The notes: generated from the sequence alone by a model not told the origin. A stretch of 64,000 nt of DNA from Aquisalimonas sp007126095 (GCF_048323695.1 NZ_JBLWFT010000002.1:62001-126000), one strand, 5' to 3'. Positions 17,284 to 26,343 are shown, numbered from the stretch's first letter. Numbers and translations are program-made.

Positions 17284-18708
17284 ATGGAATTCTGGTACAG
17301 CGTCATTGCAGTGATCGCGCCCGTGCTGGCCCTGATCGGCTCGGCACACGCGGTCCTGGCGAAACGGGACTCGCGCAGCGCCCTCACCTGGGTGGCGCTG
17401 CTGTGGCTGGTGCCGGTGCTCGGTGCCGGTCTCTACCTGCTGTTCGGGATCAATCGCATCAACCGCCGCGCGGCTGCCCTGCGCCGCAAGGTGCTGGACG
17501 AGTTCGCGCGCGATCACGAGTGTGGCCTCACCATGTTGCGCAACCGCCTGGGGCCGGACGCGCAGTACCTGGAGGGGCTGGCCCAGGCAACCAACCGGAT
17601 CGTGCCCCGGCCGCTGGTCCAGGGCAACAGCGTCGAACCGTTGATGGACGGCGATGAAGCCTATCCCGCCATGATTGCGGCCATCGATCAGGCCGAACGC
17701 ACGGTGACTCTGGCCACCTACATCTTCGGCAACGACGATGTGGGGCATGCTTTTGCGGACGCGCTGCAGCGTGCCGTGGCCCGTGGCGTCGAGGTGCGGG
17801 TGCTGATCGACAACGCCGGCGAGCGGTATACATGGCCGTCCATGGTGGGTGATCTGCAACGGCGCGGGGTGCCCGTGGCGCGGTTCTTCCCCGGGTTTCC
17901 GGCGCGGCTGGTGGGCATCAACCTGCGCAATCACCGCAAACTCCTGGTGGTGGACGGCTGCATCGGCTTCACCGGCGGGATGAACATCCGCCACCACCAC
18001 TACCGCGACGCCGGCCGGAGGGCGACGCTGGACCTGCACTTTCGCGTCGAGGGGCCGGTGGTGCGTCATCTCCAGGAAACGTTCTACGAAGACTGGCTGT
18101 TCGCCACCGAGGAAGAGCTGGACGGCCCCGGCTGGTTCCCGGAGCTGACCCCGGCCGGGACCGTCGTGGCCCGGGGCGTGCCCGACGGCCCCGACCACCA
18201 CTTCCTGACCCACCAAATGGCGCTGCAGGCGGCGGTGACCACGGCGCGGGAGTCGGTGCGCATCGTCACGCCCTATTTCCTGCCGGAGGCCACCCTGGCC
18301 GCGGTGCTGAACACGGCGTCGATTCGCGGCGTGACCGTGGACATCGTGCTGCCGGAGCAGTCCAATCTCCCCTTCGTACACTGGGCCATGATGGGGCAGA
18401 TCCGCCAGGTGCTGATCTACGATTGTCGTGTGTGGTTGACGCCGAAGCCGTTCGATCACACCAAGCTCATGGTCGTGGACGACGCCTGGGTGTTCGTGGG
18501 GTCGTCGAACTGGGATCCGCGCAGTCTGCGCCTGAACTTCGAGTTCAACCTGGAGTGCTTCGACCGCACCCTGGCCCACAACCTGAGCGCCCGCGTGGAC
18601 GAGCGCATCCGCCGGGCGCGCCCGCTGACCTGTGAGGACGTGGACGAACGGCCCCTGCCCGAGCGGTTGCGCGACGGTGTCGCGCGTCTGGCAATGCCCT
18701 ATCTCTGA
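17284..18708 (+). CDS. cls: Cardiolipin synthase
   Basis: A 474-residue membrane enzyme of the phospholipase D superfamily that condenses two phosphatidylglycerols into cardiolipin. Two N-terminal helices (residues 3-22 and 36-56) precede two HKD motifs: NHRKLLVVDGCIGFTGG near 217 and DHTKLMVVDDAWVFVGSSN near 397. Both are complete, so the enzyme should be active. Cardiolipin rises with osmotic stress in many halophiles, which suits the supposed lifestyle. The gene starts 74 bases after ubiA, with CAGGCC upstream. Confidence 0.94.
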   Translation: MEFWYSVIAVIAPVLALIGSAHAVLAKRDSRSALTWVALLWLVPVLGAGLYLLFGINRINRRAAALRRKVLDEFARDHECGLTMLRNRLGPDAQYLEGLAQATNRIVPRPLVQGNSVEPLMDGDEAYPAMIAAIDQAERTVTLATYIFGNDDVGHAFADALQRAVARGVEVRVLIDNAGERYTWPSMVGDLQRRGVPVARFFPGFPARLVGINLRNHRKLLVVDGCIGFTGGMNIRHHHYRDAGRRATLDLHFRVEGPVVRHLQETFYEDWLFATEEELDGPGWFPELTPAGTVVARGVPDGPDHHFLTHQMALQAAVTTARESVRIVTPYFLPEATLAAVLNTASIRGVTVDIVLPEQSNLPFVHWAMMGQIRQVLIYDCRVWLTPKPFDHTKLMVVDDAWVFVGSSNWDPRSLRLNFEFNLECFDRTLAHNLSARVDERIRRARPLTCEDVDERPLPERLRDGVARLAMPYL

Positions 18709-18749
18709 AGTTGCACCGTTGAAAAGGCCGCAATCTTGTTAGGGCAGCC

Positions 18750-18768
18750 CCGTGGAGGGAATCCACGG
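18750..18768. terminator. Hairpin between convergent cls and yafJ-like gene
   Basis: A perfect seven-base stem, CCGTGGA and TCCACGG, with loop GGGAA sits in the 144-base convergent spacer. It lacks a T-run on either side, so it is at best a bidirectional Rho-assisted terminator. The rest of the spacer shows nothing recognisable. Confidence 0.35.
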
Positions 18769-18852
18769 CATTACCCATACGGTGGACGGAACGCCGGCCC
18801 CACGGCGGCTCCGCCATGGAGGGGGCAGGGGCGCGGCGGCAGGCCGCCGCCC

Positions 18853-19668
18853 TCAGGTCTCCGGTGCGGCCGTGGGGTGTGCCAGGTCCGGTACCGGCAC
18901 GCGACCGCTGGCATATACTTCCCCCTGACGCCACAGGCGCCACTCGCCCGGCAGGTAGTCGTCCCAGTGTTCGTCGCTGGTGAGTGCCTCGGTGGCGATG
19001 ACGCTGACGATGTCCCGCGGCGTGGTCTCCGCCTCGAAGTCCACGGTGACATCCGCGTCCTTCAGCCGTGCCGGGCCGAAGGGCGCGCGGCGGGTGATGG
19101 CGGTCATGCGCGTGCTGCAGAACGTGAACAGCCAGTCGCCGTTGCTCACCAGCAGATTGCACACACCGCGCTGGGCGTAGGCCTCGGCGCGGCTGACCAG
19201 CTCGGCCAGCAGGGCATCCAGGCCGACGTCCGGGGCCAACTCGGCGCGGATGCCGTTCAGCAGGTCGCAGAAGATGTGCTCGCTGTCGGTATCGCCCACG
19301 GGCTCATAGATGCCGGGCCGTGCCCGGAACCCCTCGATCTGCCCGTTGTGGGCAAACGTCCAGTAGCGTCCCCGGAGTTCGCGGATGAACGGGTGGGTGT
19401 TCTCCAGCGCCACATGCCCCACGTTGGCCTGCCGGATATGGCAGATCGCCGCCTCGCTCTTGATGGGGTGGGTTTCCAGCACCTCGGCGATGCGTGAGCT
19501 GGCGCTGGGCTCCGGGTCGTGAAACACGCGCACGCCACGCCCTTCGTAGAAGGCGACGCCCCAGCCATCACGATGCGGTCCGGCACCGCCTCCGCGCTGG
19601 CGCAGACCCGTGAAACTGAAGCAAAGGTCCGTTGGCGTGTTGGCGCTCATGGCCAGCAGTTCACACAT
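18853..19668 (-). CDS. Class II glutamine amidotransferase, YafJ-like
   Basis: A 271-residue Ntn-hydrolase. The chain begins MCELLAMSAN, leaving Cys2 as the N-terminal nucleophile after methionine removal. AICHIRQANVG and FAHNGQIEGF (with the Asn-Gly oxyanion hole) and GDTDSEHIFCDLL are the GATase-II signatures. There is no synthetase domain, as in E. coli YafJ, so the physiological acceptor is unknown. Length equals the family norm. Transcribed convergently to cls. Confidence 0.88.
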   Translation of the reverse strand: MCELLAMSANTPTDLCFSFTGLRQRGGGAGPHRDGWGVAFYEGRGVRVFHDPEPSASSRIAEVLETHPIKSEAAICHIRQANVGHVALENTHPFIRELRGRYWTFAHNGQIEGFRARPGIYEPVGDTDSEHIFCDLLNGIRAELAPDVGLDALLAELVSRAEAYAQRGVCNLLVSNGDWLFTFCSTRMTAITRRAPFGPARLKDADVTVDFEAETTPRDIVSVIATEALTSDEHWDDYLPGEWRLWRQGEVYASGRVPVPDLAHPTAAPET

Positions 19669-19726
19669 GGTCGGTCGTTACTCCGATTGGGTGGCGCAGG
19701 GCAACCAGTATACCGTCAGACCTGCC

Positions 19727-19732
19727 ACCGGA
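19727..19732 (-). promoter_or_regulatory. Candidate -10 of the yafJ-like gene
   Basis: The minus strand has TATACT 58 bases before the amidotransferase ATG. The matching -35 region is poor (TTCTTT at the right distance). Confidence 0.25.
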
Positions 19733-19736
19733 CCGC

Positions 19737-19742
19737 TATACT
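19737..19742 (+). promoter_or_regulatory. Candidate -10 of the small membrane protein gene
   Basis: TATACT lies 43 bases before the ATG at 19786, five bases from its mirror box on the other strand. The -35 is not convincing. The two divergent boxes almost abut, so the promoters would compete. Confidence 0.3.
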
Positions 19743-19785
19743 CCAGGAAAAAGAAGCCACAAGGCGACGGGCATGGAGGTGTGTC

Positions 19786-20226
19786 ATGGCAGACCTGGGA
19801 CGCGGCATTATTGCGGGGCTGGTTGCCACATTGGTCATGACGATTCTCATGGTGTTCCGGCTGGCGGCCGGCATCATGCCCTGGTTCAACCCCATCGAGG
19901 TCATGAGCCTGGCGGCGCAGACGGCCATGAACGTGGTGGCGGTGGATGTGCTTGGCTGGTTCATTCACTTCGTGGTGGGGATTCTTCTGTGGGGTGGGCT
20001 GTTCGGCGTGCTGGCGCGTTACCTGCCCGGCGGCGGCTATCTGGCGCGCGGGCTCATCTTCGGCGTGCTCGCATGGCTGCTGGTCATGGTGGTGCTGTTC
20101 CCCATGGCCGGTTCGGGGCTGTTCGGGATGGGGTTCGGCGCCCTGATTCCCTTCGGCACGCTGCTGTCGCACCTGATCTATGGCGCCGTGCTCGGCGCCT
20201 CCTTCGGCTGGTTGAAGACACTCTGA
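19786..20226 (+). CDS. Small four-helix membrane protein of unknown function
   Basis: A 146-residue, very hydrophobic protein with four predicted membrane helices (about residues 7-30, 52-78, 86-108 and 120-143), glycine-rich and ending FGWLKTL. I do not recognise the family with confidence; it resembles DUF6789/DUF1440-type membrane proteins. The frame is open upstream to 19519, but that part is antisense to the amidotransferase. ATG at 19786 follows GGAGGTGTGTC. It converges on the cytochrome oxidase operon with a 9-base gap. Confidence 0.75.
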   Translation: MADLGRGIIAGLVATLVMTILMVFRLAAGIMPWFNPIEVMSLAAQTAMNVVAVDVLGWFIHFVVGILLWGGLFGVLARYLPGGGYLARGLIFGVLAWLLVMVVLFPMAGSGLFGMGFGALIPFGTLLSHLIYGAVLGASFGWLKTL

Positions 20227-20235
20227 TCAAGTGGG

Positions 20236-20556
20236 CTACTGGCCGAAATACTGGCTGCGCAGCAGGGTGATGTACTCGCCTTCGATGGCGAGGAACAGCA
20301 CCAGCACCAGCAGCACCAGCGGTGGTATCAACACCGCATAGACCAGCGATGGCCGCTCCCAGCGCACGTGCATGAAAATGGCGACGATCAGCCCTGCCTT
20401 CGCCAGCATGAACAGCAGCACCAGGAACCAGCGCCAGAACCCCTGCAGATCGTTGTAATCCACCAGGTAGGACAGAAAGCTCAGTACGAACAGCCAGCCC
20501 CAGACCTGCAGGTAGAGGGCGATGGGGGGCTGTTTGTGTTCCTCATGCGTGGTCAT
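20236..20556 (-). CDS. Cytochrome c oxidase subunit IV-like
   Basis: A 106-residue protein with three membrane helices and the small-subunit pattern of the prokaryotic cytochrome c oxidase subunit IV family (KAGLIVAIFMHVRWERPSLVYAVLIPPLVLLVLV). The subunit stabilises the heme-copper oxidase core without binding metals. It is the last gene of the operon, nine bases after subunit III. Assignment rests on the FMH-type helix and operon position. Confidence 0.85.
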   Translation of the reverse strand: MTTHEEHKQPPIALYLQVWGWLFVLSFLSYLVDYNDLQGFWRWFLVLLFMLAKAGLIVAIFMHVRWERPSLVYAVLIPPLVLLVLVLFLAIEGEYITLLRSQYFGQ

Positions 20557-20565
20557 GGCGGCACC

Positions 20566-21267
20566 TCACAATAGGTAGAAGAACGCGAAGATGAACACCC
20601 AGACCAGGTCCACGAAGTGCCAGTACAGCCCGGCCACTTCCACGGGCTCGTAGTCGCCGCTGCGGTCGTAGTGCCCCTTGAGCACCTTGATCGCCACGAT
20701 CAGCAGGTAGAGCACGCCGATGGAGACGTGCAGCCCGTGGAACCCGGTGATCATGAAGAACGCGGCGCCGAACTGCGGGGCGCCCATGGGGTTCTCCCAC
20801 GGGCGCACGCCCTTGCCGATGAGATCGGTCCACTCGTAGACCTGCAAGCCGACGAAGGTGGCCCCCAGCAGGGCCGTGAGCAGCAGGAAGAGCGCGGCCA
20901 TGCGCCGATTCTTCCGGTAACCGAAATTCACCGCCATGGCCATGGTGCCGCTGCTGGTGATGAGAATGAACGTCATGATGGCGATCAGCAGCAGCGGGAA
21001 CTCGTGACCGAGGACGGTCAGGGCGAAGACCTCGCTGGTATCCGGCCAGGCCAGTGGCGTGGTCAGCCGCACGGCCATGTAGCCCACCAGCAGCAGCGTG
21101 AACACGAAGGTGTCGCTGAGCAGGAAGATCCACATCATGGCCTTGCCCCAGGAGACGTTGCGGAACGTCGCCCGGTCCGCCGCCCAGTCGCTGACCAGGC
21201 TCTGCCAGCCGGACTCGCCCCGGCCGGGACGTGTGGATTCGTGTCGCTGTCCGGATTCCACCGCCAT
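20566..21267 (-). CDS. coxC: Cytochrome c oxidase subunit III (first copy)
   Basis: A 233-residue membrane protein with about five to seven helices. FLLSDTFVFTLLLVGYMAVRL, WTDLIGKGVRPWENPMGAPQFGAAFFMITGFHGLHVSIGVLYLL and GLYWHFVDLVWVFIFAFFYLL are the usual subunit III signatures, including the conserved GFHG and WHFVDxVW. Subunit III supports proton uptake and turnover stability of the oxidase. It follows a second, more divergent subunit III-like gene with a 10-base gap. The N-terminal 45 residues are polar and more extended than in the usual short form. Confidence 0.92.
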   Translation of the reverse strand: MAVESGQRHESTRPGRGESGWQSLVSDWAADRATFRNVSWGKAMMWIFLLSDTFVFTLLLVGYMAVRLTTPLAWPDTSEVFALTVLGHEFPLLLIAIMTFILITSSGTMAMAVNFGYRKNRRMAALFLLLTALLGATFVGLQVYEWTDLIGKGVRPWENPMGAPQFGAAFFMITGFHGLHVSIGVLYLLIVAIKVLKGHYDRSGDYEPVEVAGLYWHFVDLVWVFIFAFFYLL

Positions 21268-21277
21268 TACCCGGTCC

Positions 21278-21898
21278 TCATGCCATGATAACCAGTACCC
21301 CCAGCAGCACCAGCCACACCGTCAGCAGGAAATGCCAGTAGATGGCACACAGCTGAATCGAGAGCTGCAGCGCCGCGCGGTCCGCACCGAGGCGGGACGC
21401 CATGCGCAGCCGCGACCAGGCGACCAGGCCGCCCAGCAGGTGCAGGGCGTGCAGGCCCGTCATCAGGTAGAAGAAGCTGTAGGAGGGGTTCGCTGCCAGG
21501 TACCCCCCCTGCTGTTGGAGGTCCGCCCATGCCCAGATCTGGCTGCCGAGGAAGGCCAGCGCCAGCGCGCCGGCCGCCAGCACCGCCCGCCGGAGCGCGG
21601 GCAGATGCGCCAGGCGTGCGGCCTTCCGGGCCTGCTCGAAGGCGAGACTGCTGGCCAGCAGCAGCAACGTGCTCAGCCACACCTGCCATGGCAGTGCCAC
21701 GGGCTGCCAGTCCGGCATGTGGCGGCGCATGATGTAGGCCATGATGACCAGCCCGAACAGTGACGCCAGGGGCAGCAGAAAGGTGTACAGGCCCCGTCGC
21801 AGGGCCGGACCCCGGCTCACCGGTCCCTGCCAGTGACCAATGCCGGAGCTCGGCTCCAGGCTGCCGCGCTCGGGCTCTCGCCGGACCCAGAAGCTCAT
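21278..21898 (-). CDS. Second heme-copper oxidase subunit III-like protein
   Basis: A 206-residue polytopic protein with five helices. SYSFFYLMTGLHALHLLGGLVAW and CAIYWHFLLTVWLVLLGVLVI parallel the GxHxxHxxxG and WHFxxxVW elements of subunit III, but sequence identity to its neighbour is low. Its ATG overlaps the coxA stop (ATGA, 21895-21898), so it is coupled to subunit I. Two subunit III-type genes in tandem occur in some alternative caa3-type operons. Whether both are in one complex is not known. Confidence 0.85.
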   Translation of the reverse strand: MSFWVRREPERGSLEPSSGIGHWQGPVSRGPALRRGLYTFLLPLASLFGLVIMAYIMRRHMPDWQPVALPWQVWLSTLLLLASSLAFEQARKAARLAHLPALRRAVLAAGALALAFLGSQIWAWADLQQQGGYLAANPSYSFFYLMTGLHALHLLGGLVAWSRLRMASRLGADRAALQLSIQLCAIYWHFLLTVWLVLLGVLVIMA

Positions 21899-23646
21899 GT
21901 TGCGTCCTCCCTGTGGCCGTGACCTGGGGCGCTGGTCGGCCGCGGTTCGGTCTGCGGGATAAAGTCCTGCGGCGCCCCGGGCACGTTGTAGTCGTACGCC
22001 CAGCGGTGGACTTCGGGCAGTTCCGGGCCCCAGTTACCGTGCCCCGGCGGGGTCTCCGGGGTCTGCCACTCCAGGCTGGTGGCATTCCACGGATTGCCGC
22101 CGGACGACCTGCCGCGGACGGCGCTCCAGGCCATGTTCCACAGAAACAGCACCTGGGCCACGCCCACTGCCAGCGCCACCACGGTAATGAACGTGTTCAG
22201 GTCGTGGGCGGACTGCGGGATGAAGTCGTAATCGTAGTCGTAGTACCGCCGCGGCATTCCCAGCACGCCGAGATAGTGCATGGGGAAGTAGATGGCGTAG
22301 GTGCCCAGGAACGTGATCCAGAAATGGATGTGTCCCAGGCGCTCATCCATCATCCGGCCGGTGACCTTGGGATACCAGTGATAGATGGCGCCGAATACAA
22401 CGAGAATCGGCGCCACACCCATGACCATGTGGAAGTGCGCCACCACGAAGTAGGTGTCCGCCAGCGGAATGTCCACCACCACGTTGCCCAGAAACAGCCC
22501 CGTGAGCCCGCCGACGATGAAGGTGACGATGAAACCGATGGCGAACAGCATGGGCACGGTGAAATGGATGTCGCCCTTCCACAGGGTCAGCACCCAGTTA
22601 TAGACCTTGATGGCCGTGGGCACGGCGATGATGAGCGTGGAGATGGCAAAGAAGTAGCCGAACGACAGGTTCATGCCGCTCACGTACATGTGGTGGGCCC
22701 AGACGAAGAAGCTGAGAAAGCCGATGATGACGATGGCCCATACCATCATGTGGTAGCCGAAGATGTTCTTCCGGGCGTGGGTGCTGATGAGGTCCGACAC
22801 CAGGCCGAAGGCGGGCAGCGCCACGATGTAGACCTCCGGGTGGCCGAAGAACCAGAACAGGTGCTGGAACAGCAGCGGGCTGCCGCCTTCGTGATCCATC
22901 TGCTGACCCATGGCGATGATCGCCGGCATGAAGAAGCTGGTGCCCAGGGTGCTGTCCAGGATCATCATCACCGCTGCCACGAACAGGGCGGGGAAGGCCA
23001 GCAGCGCCATGATGGCGGCGACGAAGATTCCCCAGACGGTCAGCGGCATGCGCATGAGCGTCATGCCCGGTGCGCGCGCCTGCAGCACGGTGACCACGTA
23101 GTTCAGCCCGCCCATGGTGGCGGCGACGATGAAGATCGCCAGGGAGACCAGCATGGTGAGAATGCCCCAGTCCGCACCCGGCGTGCCGCCGGTGATGGCC
23201 TGGGGCGGGTAGAGGGTCCAGCCCGCGCCGGTGGGGCCGTCCGGCACGAAGAAGCTCGCCATCAGTACGAGCACCGACAGCAGGTAGAACCAGTAGCTCA
23301 ACATGTTGAGGTAGGGGAAGACCATGTCCCGTGCGCCGACCATCAGCGGGATCAGGTAGTTGCCGAACCCGCCCAGGAACAGGGCGGTGAGCAGGTAGAC
23401 CACCATGATCATGCCGTGCATGGTCATGAACTGGTAGTACGCTTCGGCGTCGATGAGCCCCGAGTCGGGAAAACCGAGTTGGATGCGCATCAGCCCGGAG
23501 AGCACCAGCGCCACCAGCCCCACGCCGATGGCGGTGACCGCGTACTGGATGGCGATGACTTTGTGATCCTGGCTCCAGATGTACTTCCGCACGAAGCTCT
23601 GGGGCTCGTGATGGGCATGGCTGTCGGCGGAAGCGGAATAGGCCAT
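21895..23646 (-). CDS. coxA: Cytochrome c oxidase subunit I, A1-type
   Basis: A 583-residue, 12-helix catalytic subunit. Heme and CuB ligands are visible: the helix II histidine in YYQFMTMHGMIMV, the GHPEVYI motif with the cross-linked tyrosine, and VVAHFHMVMG in helix X. The glutamate of GHPEVY marks it as A1-type with a D-channel, and NYLIPLMVGARDMVFPYLN holds channel residues. It reduces oxygen to water and pumps protons. It follows coxB with a 14-base gap. The N-terminus, rich in histidine (SADSHAHHEPQSF), is a slight extension. No assembly genes (cox11, cox15) lie nearby. Confidence 0.96.
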   Translation of the reverse strand: MAYSASADSHAHHEPQSFVRKYIWSQDHKVIAIQYAVTAIGVGLVALVLSGLMRIQLGFPDSGLIDAEAYYQFMTMHGMIMVVYLLTALFLGGFGNYLIPLMVGARDMVFPYLNMLSYWFYLLSVLVLMASFFVPDGPTGAGWTLYPPQAITGGTPGADWGILTMLVSLAIFIVAATMGGLNYVVTVLQARAPGMTLMRMPLTVWGIFVAAIMALLAFPALFVAAVMMILDSTLGTSFFMPAIIAMGQQMDHEGGSPLLFQHLFWFFGHPEVYIVALPAFGLVSDLISTHARKNIFGYHMMVWAIVIIGFLSFFVWAHHMYVSGMNLSFGYFFAISTLIIAVPTAIKVYNWVLTLWKGDIHFTVPMLFAIGFIVTFIVGGLTGLFLGNVVVDIPLADTYFVVAHFHMVMGVAPILVVFGAIYHWYPKVTGRMMDERLGHIHFWITFLGTYAIYFPMHYLGVLGMPRRYYDYDYDFIPQSAHDLNTFITVVALAVGVAQVLFLWNMAWSAVRGRSSGGNPWNATSLEWQTPETPPGHGNWGPELPEVHRWAYDYNVPGAPQDFIPQTEPRPTSAPGHGHREDAT

Positions 23647-23660
23647 GGCGAGTCTCCCGG

Positions 23661-24803
23661 TCAGTCTCCGGTGCCGTTTTCGGTGGGTGGCGTGTCGTCG
23701 TCCGTGAGGCTGCGAATATACGCCAACAGCGCGTCCAGCTCGTCGTCCTCGAAATCGTAGGCGGGCATTGCCGGCGGGTACCCCTCGGTGATCTGCGCCC
23801 GCGGGTCGGTGATCGAGCGGCGGATGTAATCGGCGTCGGCGGTAACGGTGGAGCCGTCGTCCAGGGTGACCTCGCTGCCGTAGAGGTTCAGCCAGGTGGG
23901 GCCGATGCTGCGGCTGCCGTCGGCGGTGTGGCAGGCCATGCAGCCTTCCGAGTCGGCCAGCTCCCGGCCCCAGCGCACGTCCTCGTCTTCCTCACGTTCT
24001 TCCAGGGCCGCCATCTGGTCGCCGAAGGTGCGGCGTTCGGCCAGCCAGGCGTCGAAGTCGTCCTGCTCCATGACGAGGACGTCGTCGCGCATGCGGTAGT
24101 GGGCGATGCCGCAGTGCTGGGTGCACAGCACCTCGAACTCGCCCGTGCGGGTGGGAGTAAACCAGAAGTGGGTGACCATGCCGGGCACCATGTCCATCTT
24201 TGCCCGGAACTGCGGCACGAAGAAGCCGTGGATGACGTCCTGGGAGCGCAGGTGCATCTGCACCGGGCGGTCGACGGGCAGGCGTAGCGCGCCGTCCGCG
24301 ATGACGATGTCGTCCCGGGAGGCCGGGTCGTCCGGGTCCAGTCCGAGCGGGTTGTCGGAGCTGATCAGGCGGGTGTCGGTACGGCCGAATTCGCCGTCCT
24401 CTCCCGGGTAGCGGTAGTGGAAGCGCCACTGCTCGCCGAAGGCTTCCACGGCCATGGCGTCGTCGGGCGGGTTGACGAAGTTGTTGTAGACGGCCAGGCC
24501 GGGGGCCAGCAGCGCGACGATGCCGACCGTGGTCAGCCCCAGAAGCCACCACTCCAGGCGCCGGTTGTCGGGTGTGTAGGCCGCCCGCTGTCCCTGCCGG
24601 TGACGGTATTTCACCAGCGCATAGATCATGAACGCCATCACCGCGACAAAGACGACGCCGGTGACGGCGAACGACAGGTGGAGCATCACATCCATGGAGT
24701 ACCAGTTGGATGCGAGCTCGGTCAGCCCCCAGGGGCTCACCAGGTGGAACACGACCGAGGCCACGACCACCACGATCAGAACGATGACCACACCCATGGC
24801 CAC
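23661..24803 (-). CDS. coxB: Cytochrome c oxidase subunit II with fused cytochrome c (caa3 type)
   Basis: A 380-residue subunit with three N-terminal hydrophobic segments (1-22, 40-62, 85-107), a periplasmic CuA cupredoxin domain and a C-terminal cytochrome c domain. CuA ligands appear in SQDVIHGFF and CTQHCGIAHYRM; the usual glutamate between the cysteines is a glutamine here. The heme c site is CMACH (288-292) with a likely Met346 axial ligand (PPAMPAY). The fusion means electrons can enter without a separate soluble cytochrome c. First gene of the operon, with GGGTGAG as ribosome site. Confidence 0.95.
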   Translation of the reverse strand: MAMGVVIVLIVVVVASVVFHLVSPWGLTELASNWYSMDVMLHLSFAVTGVVFVAVMAFMIYALVKYRHRQGQRAAYTPDNRRLEWWLLGLTTVGIVALLAPGLAVYNNFVNPPDDAMAVEAFGEQWRFHYRYPGEDGEFGRTDTRLISSDNPLGLDPDDPASRDDIVIADGALRLPVDRPVQMHLRSQDVIHGFFVPQFRAKMDMVPGMVTHFWFTPTRTGEFEVLCTQHCGIAHYRMRDDVLVMEQDDFDAWLAERRTFGDQMAALEEREEDEDVRWGRELADSEGCMACHTADGSRSIGPTWLNLYGSEVTLDDGSTVTADADYIRRSITDPRAQITEGYPPAMPAYDFEDDELDALLAYIRSLTDDDTPPTENGTGD

Positions 24804-24915
24804 TCACCCTGGTATGCCGGGCTGGCGTCATGCCGCCCCGTTGAAACCGGGCCGGGTCAGCGCGCAGGCAACAACGGCGCCAGAGCCCGGCCAGTAACCG
24901 TCCGCCGGCAGTCCA

Positions 24916-25485
24916 TTACGGAAACGTCTCCGTGAAGAACCGCTTCATGCGGAACTGCATGGCGATCAGCCAGTGGGGTGCGCCGGTCTGCGTGCCCGCC
25001 TCCTTCACGGTGGGGTGGCGCTGCAGCACGCGATTGAGGATGTCTTCCTGACCGGGTTCCAGATCAACAAAGAAGACGTGCTGACCCATTTTCAGCGCGG
25101 ATTCGAAGCGCCGGAAGTGGACATTCGGGGTCTCAATGCCCCGCAGCCCGCCTTCCCAGGTCAGGAACCCGAGCAGCACGATGGCGAGGAAGACGAAAGG
25201 CAGCCAGCCCGCTTCCGTGCCCGTCCAGCCCATGGCCCAGGGTACGAGCAGTGCGAGGGCGGCGGCGCACACACCCAGTGCCGCACCGATCAGCGTCGAG
25301 TGCACCAGGTCGGTCTTCATCAGGTCGGTGACGGCGTTGAGGTGGTGGTGGCGTTCCACCGCACTGTCCTTGAGGCTCAGCACATGGATCTGGGGCGTGA
25401 CCACGCCGGCCGCCTCCAGGTCCTCTTCAAGGCGTTCCAGATCGTCCAGATCGTCGCTGATGAAAAAATACCGGTTCAGTTTCAT
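24916..25485 (-). CDS. Conserved two-helix membrane protein, unknown function
   Basis: A 189-residue protein. The first 75 residues are soluble and acidic (FFISDDLDDLERLEEDLEAAGV, IHVLSLKDSAVERHHH), two membrane helices follow (about 76-95 and 104-122), and the last 65 residues are soluble again. The N-terminus looks like a ferredoxin-fold sensing domain seen in some stress proteins; I cannot name the family. ATG at 25485 has a strong GGAGGAGGGG site, which decides against the codons upstream. It precedes coxB by 112 bases on the same strand and may be cotranscribed. Confidence 0.75.
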   Translation of the reverse strand: MKLNRYFFISDDLDDLERLEEDLEAAGVVTPQIHVLSLKDSAVERHHHLNAVTDLMKTDLVHSTLIGAALGVCAAALALLVPWAMGWTGTEAGWLPFVFLAIVLLGFLTWEGGLRGIETPNVHFRRFESALKMGQHVFFVDLEPGQEDILNRVLQRHPTVKEAGTQTGAPHWLIAMQFRMKRFFTETFP

Positions 25486-25697
25486 GACCACCCCTCCTCC
25501 GTTGTGCAAAGGTGATCAGCGTGTCCCTTACCCGAAGTGTGGTTCACGAGGGCGGGTTGGCTACGGTCTTTTTAGAATTTTCGGATCGATAAGCCGTTGT
25601 TCATTGGGCTGTTTCGACATAAAAACTTCCCGGAAGTGCTGGCATTCCGCGCGTAAACCTGCGTAAGCTCGCCGGGCAGATCAACAGAGGGTGTCCC

Positions 25698-26315
25698 ATG
25701 GCTGACAGCATGTACTTCTATGAGCCTGCCCAGGGCCACGGCCTGCCACATGATCCGTTCAACGCCATGGTGGCGCCGCGCCCGATCGGATGGATCTCCT
25801 CCCGCGACCCGGAAGGCCGGCTCAATCTGGCGCCATACAGCTTCTTCAATGCCTTCAACTACCGGCCGCCCATCGTCGGCTTTGCCAGCATCGGCTACAA
25901 GGACTCGGTACGGAATATCGTCGACACCGGCGAGTTCGGCTGGAATCTGGCCACTCGGCCCCTGGCCGAGGCCATGAATGCCAGCTGTGCGGCGGTTGCA
26001 CCCGAGGTGGACGAGTTCGAGCTGGCCGGGCTGACCCCGGCGCCGTCCCGGGTGATCAGTGCGCCGCGGGTGGCGGAGACGCCGGTGTCGTTCGAGTGTG
26101 TCGTGACCCAGGTACTGCAGCTCCAGAGCGCCGGTGGTGCCCGGGTGGACAGCTGGATGGTGTTCGGCGAAGTGGTCGGGGTCCACATCCGCGAGGATCT
26201 GCTCAAGGACGGCATCTACGACACCGCCGCTGCCGAGCCGATCCTGCGTGCCGGTGGCCCGGCGGACTACTTCGGCGTCGACGCGTCCCGGCGTTTCCGC
26301 ATGTACAGGCCCTGA
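25698..26315 (+). CDS. Flavin reductase-like FMN-binding protein
   Basis: A 205-residue flavin-reductase-like domain protein. MVAPRPIGWISSRDPEGRLNLAPYSFFNAFNYRPPIVGFAS is the characteristic FMN-binding strand-loop of this family, and GEFGWNLATRPLAEAMNASCAA and SWMVFGEVVGVHI follow. Members use NAD(P)H to reduce flavins or act as stand-alone oxidoreductases. GAGGGTGTCCC precedes the ATG. The 212-base spacer upstream is AT-rich for this genome (around 25570-25640) but no clear promoter was fixed. Confidence 0.88.
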   Translation: MADSMYFYEPAQGHGLPHDPFNAMVAPRPIGWISSRDPEGRLNLAPYSFFNAFNYRPPIVGFASIGYKDSVRNIVDTGEFGWNLATRPLAEAMNASCAAVAPEVDEFELAGLTPAPSRVISAPRVAETPVSFECVVTQVLQLQSAGGARVDSWMVFGEVVGVHIREDLLKDGIYDTAAAEPILRAGGPADYFGVDASRRFRMYRP

Positions 26316-26324
26316 GCGGCCTGT

Positions 26325-26343
26325 CACCGGAGCCTTTCCGGTG
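26325..26343. terminator. Hairpin after the flavin reductase gene
   Basis: CACCGGA and TCCGGTG form a perfect seven-base stem around GCCTT, nine bases after the flavin reductase stop. No T-run follows on either strand. As it lies between convergent genes it may serve both. Confidence 0.4.

Noticed and set aside
21760..23760. 666-codon ORF on the plus strand opposite coxA
   Set aside because: Shadow of the oxidase subunit; repetitive His/Glu/Asp-rich translation is the mirror of membrane helices.
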